Below are positions 5,056 through 7,055 of a stretch of 7,055 nt of DNA, piece by piece. The DNA is from Deltaproteobacteria bacterium. GTDB lineage: Bacteria > Desulfobacterota > Desulfobacteria > Desulfobacterales > SG8-13. Numbering within the stretch: the stretch's first letter is position 1; every line of letters starts with the position of its first letter. Under the pieces are notes generated by a model that was not told the DNA's origin, made no database searches, and saw only the letters and a list, made by a program, of their open reading frames with translations. The DNA lies in NCBI GenBank assembly GCA_030670715.1, contig DAOVBC010000116.1:1-7055 (forward strand). Direction: 5' to 3'. Position numbers and translations under genes: made by a program.

Positions 5056-5071
5056 AAACAGAATATAGCCA

Positions 5072-7055
5072 TTACTGCTCCAACTCCAGCTCCTTGATCA
5101 TCTGCCGCATTACGCCGGCAAATTTCGGACCGTCCGCAGCCGAGCACCATGTATGCCACAGCCGATCCGGATCGTAACCGGCTTTGGCAAGTTTGCTTCG
5201 CGTCCGTTTGAGCCTTTTTTCGGCGGCGTAATTGCCGGTGATGTAATGGCAGGTGGGAAATTCGCATCCGGCCATCAAAACACCGGCCGCCCCCAGCTCA
5301 AAGGCTCTCTGCATCATTTTTATGGATACCCGGGCCGAGCACATCACCCGGATCAATCGCGCATTGGGCGGATACTGGAGCCGGCTCACTCCGGCCATAT
5401 CCACCCCGCCCAGGGCGCACCAGTGGCAGACAAAACCGATGATTTTTTGCTCCGGCATCTCTTCCAGGGCGGCTTCCACCTGGGCTATGACCTGCTCGTC
5501 GGTATAATGCACGATGGAAATACATTCTTTTGGGCAGTCAGCCGCGCACAGCCCACAGCCTTTGCAAAGGGCCTTGATGACTTCGGGATTTTTCTCTTCG
5601 TCCACTTTAATGGCGTTATAGGGGCAGCGCTGGGAACACAAACCGCACTGGTTGCAACCGGGCAGATCGATATCGGCCACAATCCCCTCGGCCTCGATAT
5701 ACCCCTTTTGCATGGGGATCGAGACCCGCATGGCCGCGCCCATGCCCTCTTCACAGCTCTCTTTGAAAAACATGGGGGTTTTGGCACAGCCGCTTAAACT
5801 GATGCCGTCAACCGGAAATTCAAGCGGGCCGAGCTTAACATGGGATTCCTGGAAGAAGCCGTCCGGATTTGCCGAGACCTTCAGCAGCCCCCTGATGCGA
5901 TCTACACTCTCGTTGCCCGCAAAGGCGGTGGTAAGGACCACCAGATCCGCTGTCAAATCAAATTCGCTGCCCACGAGAATATCGTACATTTTGATGCCCA
6001 GGCGGCCGTTTGCCCGGGCCACTTCGGGGTAGCGATCGTCTGGAAATCGGAGAAATTTAATACCCATCCGCTTGGCTTTGGCCAAAGCTTCGCCTTCTTC
6101 CTTGACCATGGACAGATCCCTGTACAATATGGACACGCGCGCATCTTTGCGCAGTGTTTTGAGGGCGATAGCGTTTTTCACAGCCGTGTGGCAACCGATG
6201 TTGCAGCAGCCGCGGGTGTCGTTTTTAGAGTTGACGCAGTTGATCATCACCACGTCCCTGACATCTCCCACGGCTTTGTTTTGCAGCATTTTTTCCAGCT
6301 GCAGTTGAGTGACTACCTGCGGATCACGACCGTATTCGAACTGGCCCTCGGGTTCCAGCTCCCGCATCCCCGTAGCCACCCCGATCGTTGAGATGTCCAG
6401 GCTGCGGGACTGGCCGCCGGCATTCAATTTGACGGTGTATTTACCGATGTAGCCCTCCACTTCCTTTATTTCAGTATCGGTAAACACCGTGATGTTGGGA
6501 TGGGCCATGACCTGGTCCACTTTGGCCCGCAGAATTTTTTGGGCCGGGACTTTGTGATTGTTGTGGGAAAGAAAGCAGACGGTATTGAGCAGCCCACCGA
6601 GTCGGGTCTCGCGTTCCACGATGTAAGCCTTAAAGCCCTGGGCCGCCACATGCAGGGCGGCGTTCATGCCGGCCATTCCCCCACCGATCACCAGACAGTC
6701 GGTTTTAACCGGCAGTTTGATTTCCTGGCCTTCTTCCAGCAGCACCGCTTTGGCCACGCCCATTTTAATCAGGTCTTTGGCTTTCTGCGTTGCAATCTCC
6801 GGCTGCTGCATGTGCACCCAGGAAACCTGTTCGCGGATACTTACAAATTCGAGCAGGTAGGGGTTGACGCCGGCATCCTTGATTGCCCGTTTAAACAGCG
6901 GTTCGTGGGTCCGGGGGGTGCAGGAGGCCACCACCACCCGATTGATCCGGTGTTCCTGGATCAAATCGTGCATTTTGTTCAGATAATCCACCGAACAAGA
7001 CCATCTGCCCTCGTCGGCCATGACAACATGTTCCAATCCCCCGGCATACTCGGTC
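5072..7055 (-). CDS. hdrA: HdrA-like flavoprotein fused to MvhD domain (partial, N-terminus off window)
   Basis: The frame is open to the window edge; 660 residues are visible. An internal TTG at 7036 is not the start, because the preceding residues (TEYAGG) already match HdrA, and perhaps 25-30 residues are missing. In visible numbering, VVVASCTPRTHEPLF (40-54) is the HdrA N-terminal mark and VIGGGMAGMNAALHV (122-136) binds FAD. A cysteine cluster follows at C273, C283, C284 and C288. Two ferredoxin motifs (C467/470/473/477 and C497/500/503/507) come next. The last 125 residues are an MvhD domain: FVCHWCALGGVDMAG (541-555), IRVMCSARV (568-576) and AGCEFPTCHYITGNY (595-609). HdrA holds the bifurcating FAD in heterodisulfide reductase complexes, and MvhD links it to an electron donor. 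No in-frame TGA occurs, so this is not the selenocysteine form. The neighbouring HdrC-NAD(P)H fusion is the likely partner. Confidence 0.93.
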   Translation of the reverse strand, partial: TEYAGGLEHVVMADEGRWSCSVDYLNKMHDLIQEHRINRVVVASCTPRTHEPLFKRAIKDAGVNPYLLEFVSIREQVSWVHMQQPEIATQKAKDLIKMGVAKAVLLEEGQEIKLPVKTDCLVIGGGMAGMNAALHVAAQGFKAYIVERETRLGGLLNTVCFLSHNNHKVPAQKILRAKVDQVMAHPNITVFTDTEIKEVEGYIGKYTVKLNAGGQSRSLDISTIGVATGMRELEPEGQFEYGRDPQVVTQLQLEKMLQNKAVGDVRDVVMINCVNSKNDTRGCCNIGCHTAVKNAIALKTLRKDARVSILYRDLSMVKEEGEALAKAKRMGIKFLRFPDDRYPEVARANGRLGIKMYDILVGSEFDLTADLVVLTTAFAGNESVDRIRGLLKVSANPDGFFQESHVKLGPLEFPVDGISLSGCAKTPMFFKESCEEGMGAAMRVSIPMQKGYIEAEGIVADIDLPGCNQCGLCSQRCPYNAIKVDEEKNPEVIKALCKGCGLCAADCPKECISIVHYTDEQVIAQVEAALEEMPEQKIIGFVCHWCALGGVDMAGVSRLQYPPNARLIRVMCSARVSIKMMQRAFELGAAGVLMAGCEFPTCHYITGNYAAEKRLKRTRSKLAKAGYDPDRLWHTWCSAADGPKFAGVMRQMIKELELEQ

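Noticed and set aside
5153..5797. Plus-strand open frames of up to 214 codons opposite the HdrA-MvhD gene
   Set aside because: They mirror a GC-rich coding region on the other strand and encode no recognisable domain.
7034..7036. TTG as the start codon of the HdrA-like gene
   Set aside because: The reading frame continues upstream to the window edge with residues that fit the HdrA N-terminus, so the TTG is an internal leucine.
5072..7055. Selenocysteine in the HdrA or MvhD part, as known in some anaerobes
   Set aside because: No in-frame TGA interrupts the gene, and all expected sites are ordinary cysteines.

Overview
All five protein genes in this window lie on the minus strand and read from high to low coordinates. 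The first and last are cut by the window edges. The content suggests a strict anaerobe of the sulfate-reducing or syntrophic Desulfobacterota type: an HdrA-MvhD fusion, an HdrC-type iron-sulfur domain fused to a GltD/NfnB-type flavoprotein, a class III CoA-transferase, and an electron-transfer flavoprotein whose alpha subunit carries a ferredoxin domain. The organism assignment is inference from gene content; no phylogenetic marker is present.

Layout in transcription order. (1) 7055-5072: HdrA-like flavoprotein with two C-terminal [4Fe-4S] motifs and a fused MvhD domain, N-terminus outside the window. (2) 5071-4882: gap with a 101-bp MITE-like element (17-bp perfect terminal inverted repeats, 8-bp target duplication). 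(3) 4881-3121: HdrC-like plus NAD(P)H/FAD oxidoreductase fusion. (4) 3120-2989: gap with a near-consensus sigma70-type promoter followed by three perfect copies of GTATACA. (5) 2988-1801: class III (CaiB/BaiF) CoA-transferase. (6) 1800-1485: 316-bp gap with an inverted-repeat element built of TTTTAGGC-type units around a terminator-like hairpin. (7) 1484-657: etfB. (8) 656-453: gap with facing arrays of 7-bp GTTRCGR units. (9) 452-1: etfA with an N-terminal two-cluster ferredoxin domain, C-terminus outside the window.

How the genes may work together (inference). Proteins 1 and 2 together carry the parts of a soluble flavin-based electron-bifurcating or confurcating complex: HdrA flavin core, ferredoxin clusters, MvhD-type connector, HdrC-type clusters and an NAD(P)H-oxidising flavoprotein. 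No HdrB and no hydrogenase is seen. EtfAB would exchange electrons with an acyl-CoA dehydrogenase encoded elsewhere, and the CoA-transferase would activate an organic acid. A reasonable reading is a redox module linking acyl-CoA oxidation or reduction to ferredoxin and NAD(P)H. The substrate cannot be read from this window.

The gaps are unusual. Each of the four holds a different repeat structure, and two strong Shine-Dalgarno sequences just after stop codons have no gene behind them. This suggests a compact operon loosened by insertions and rearrangement, with the CoA-transferase gene now under its own promoter.
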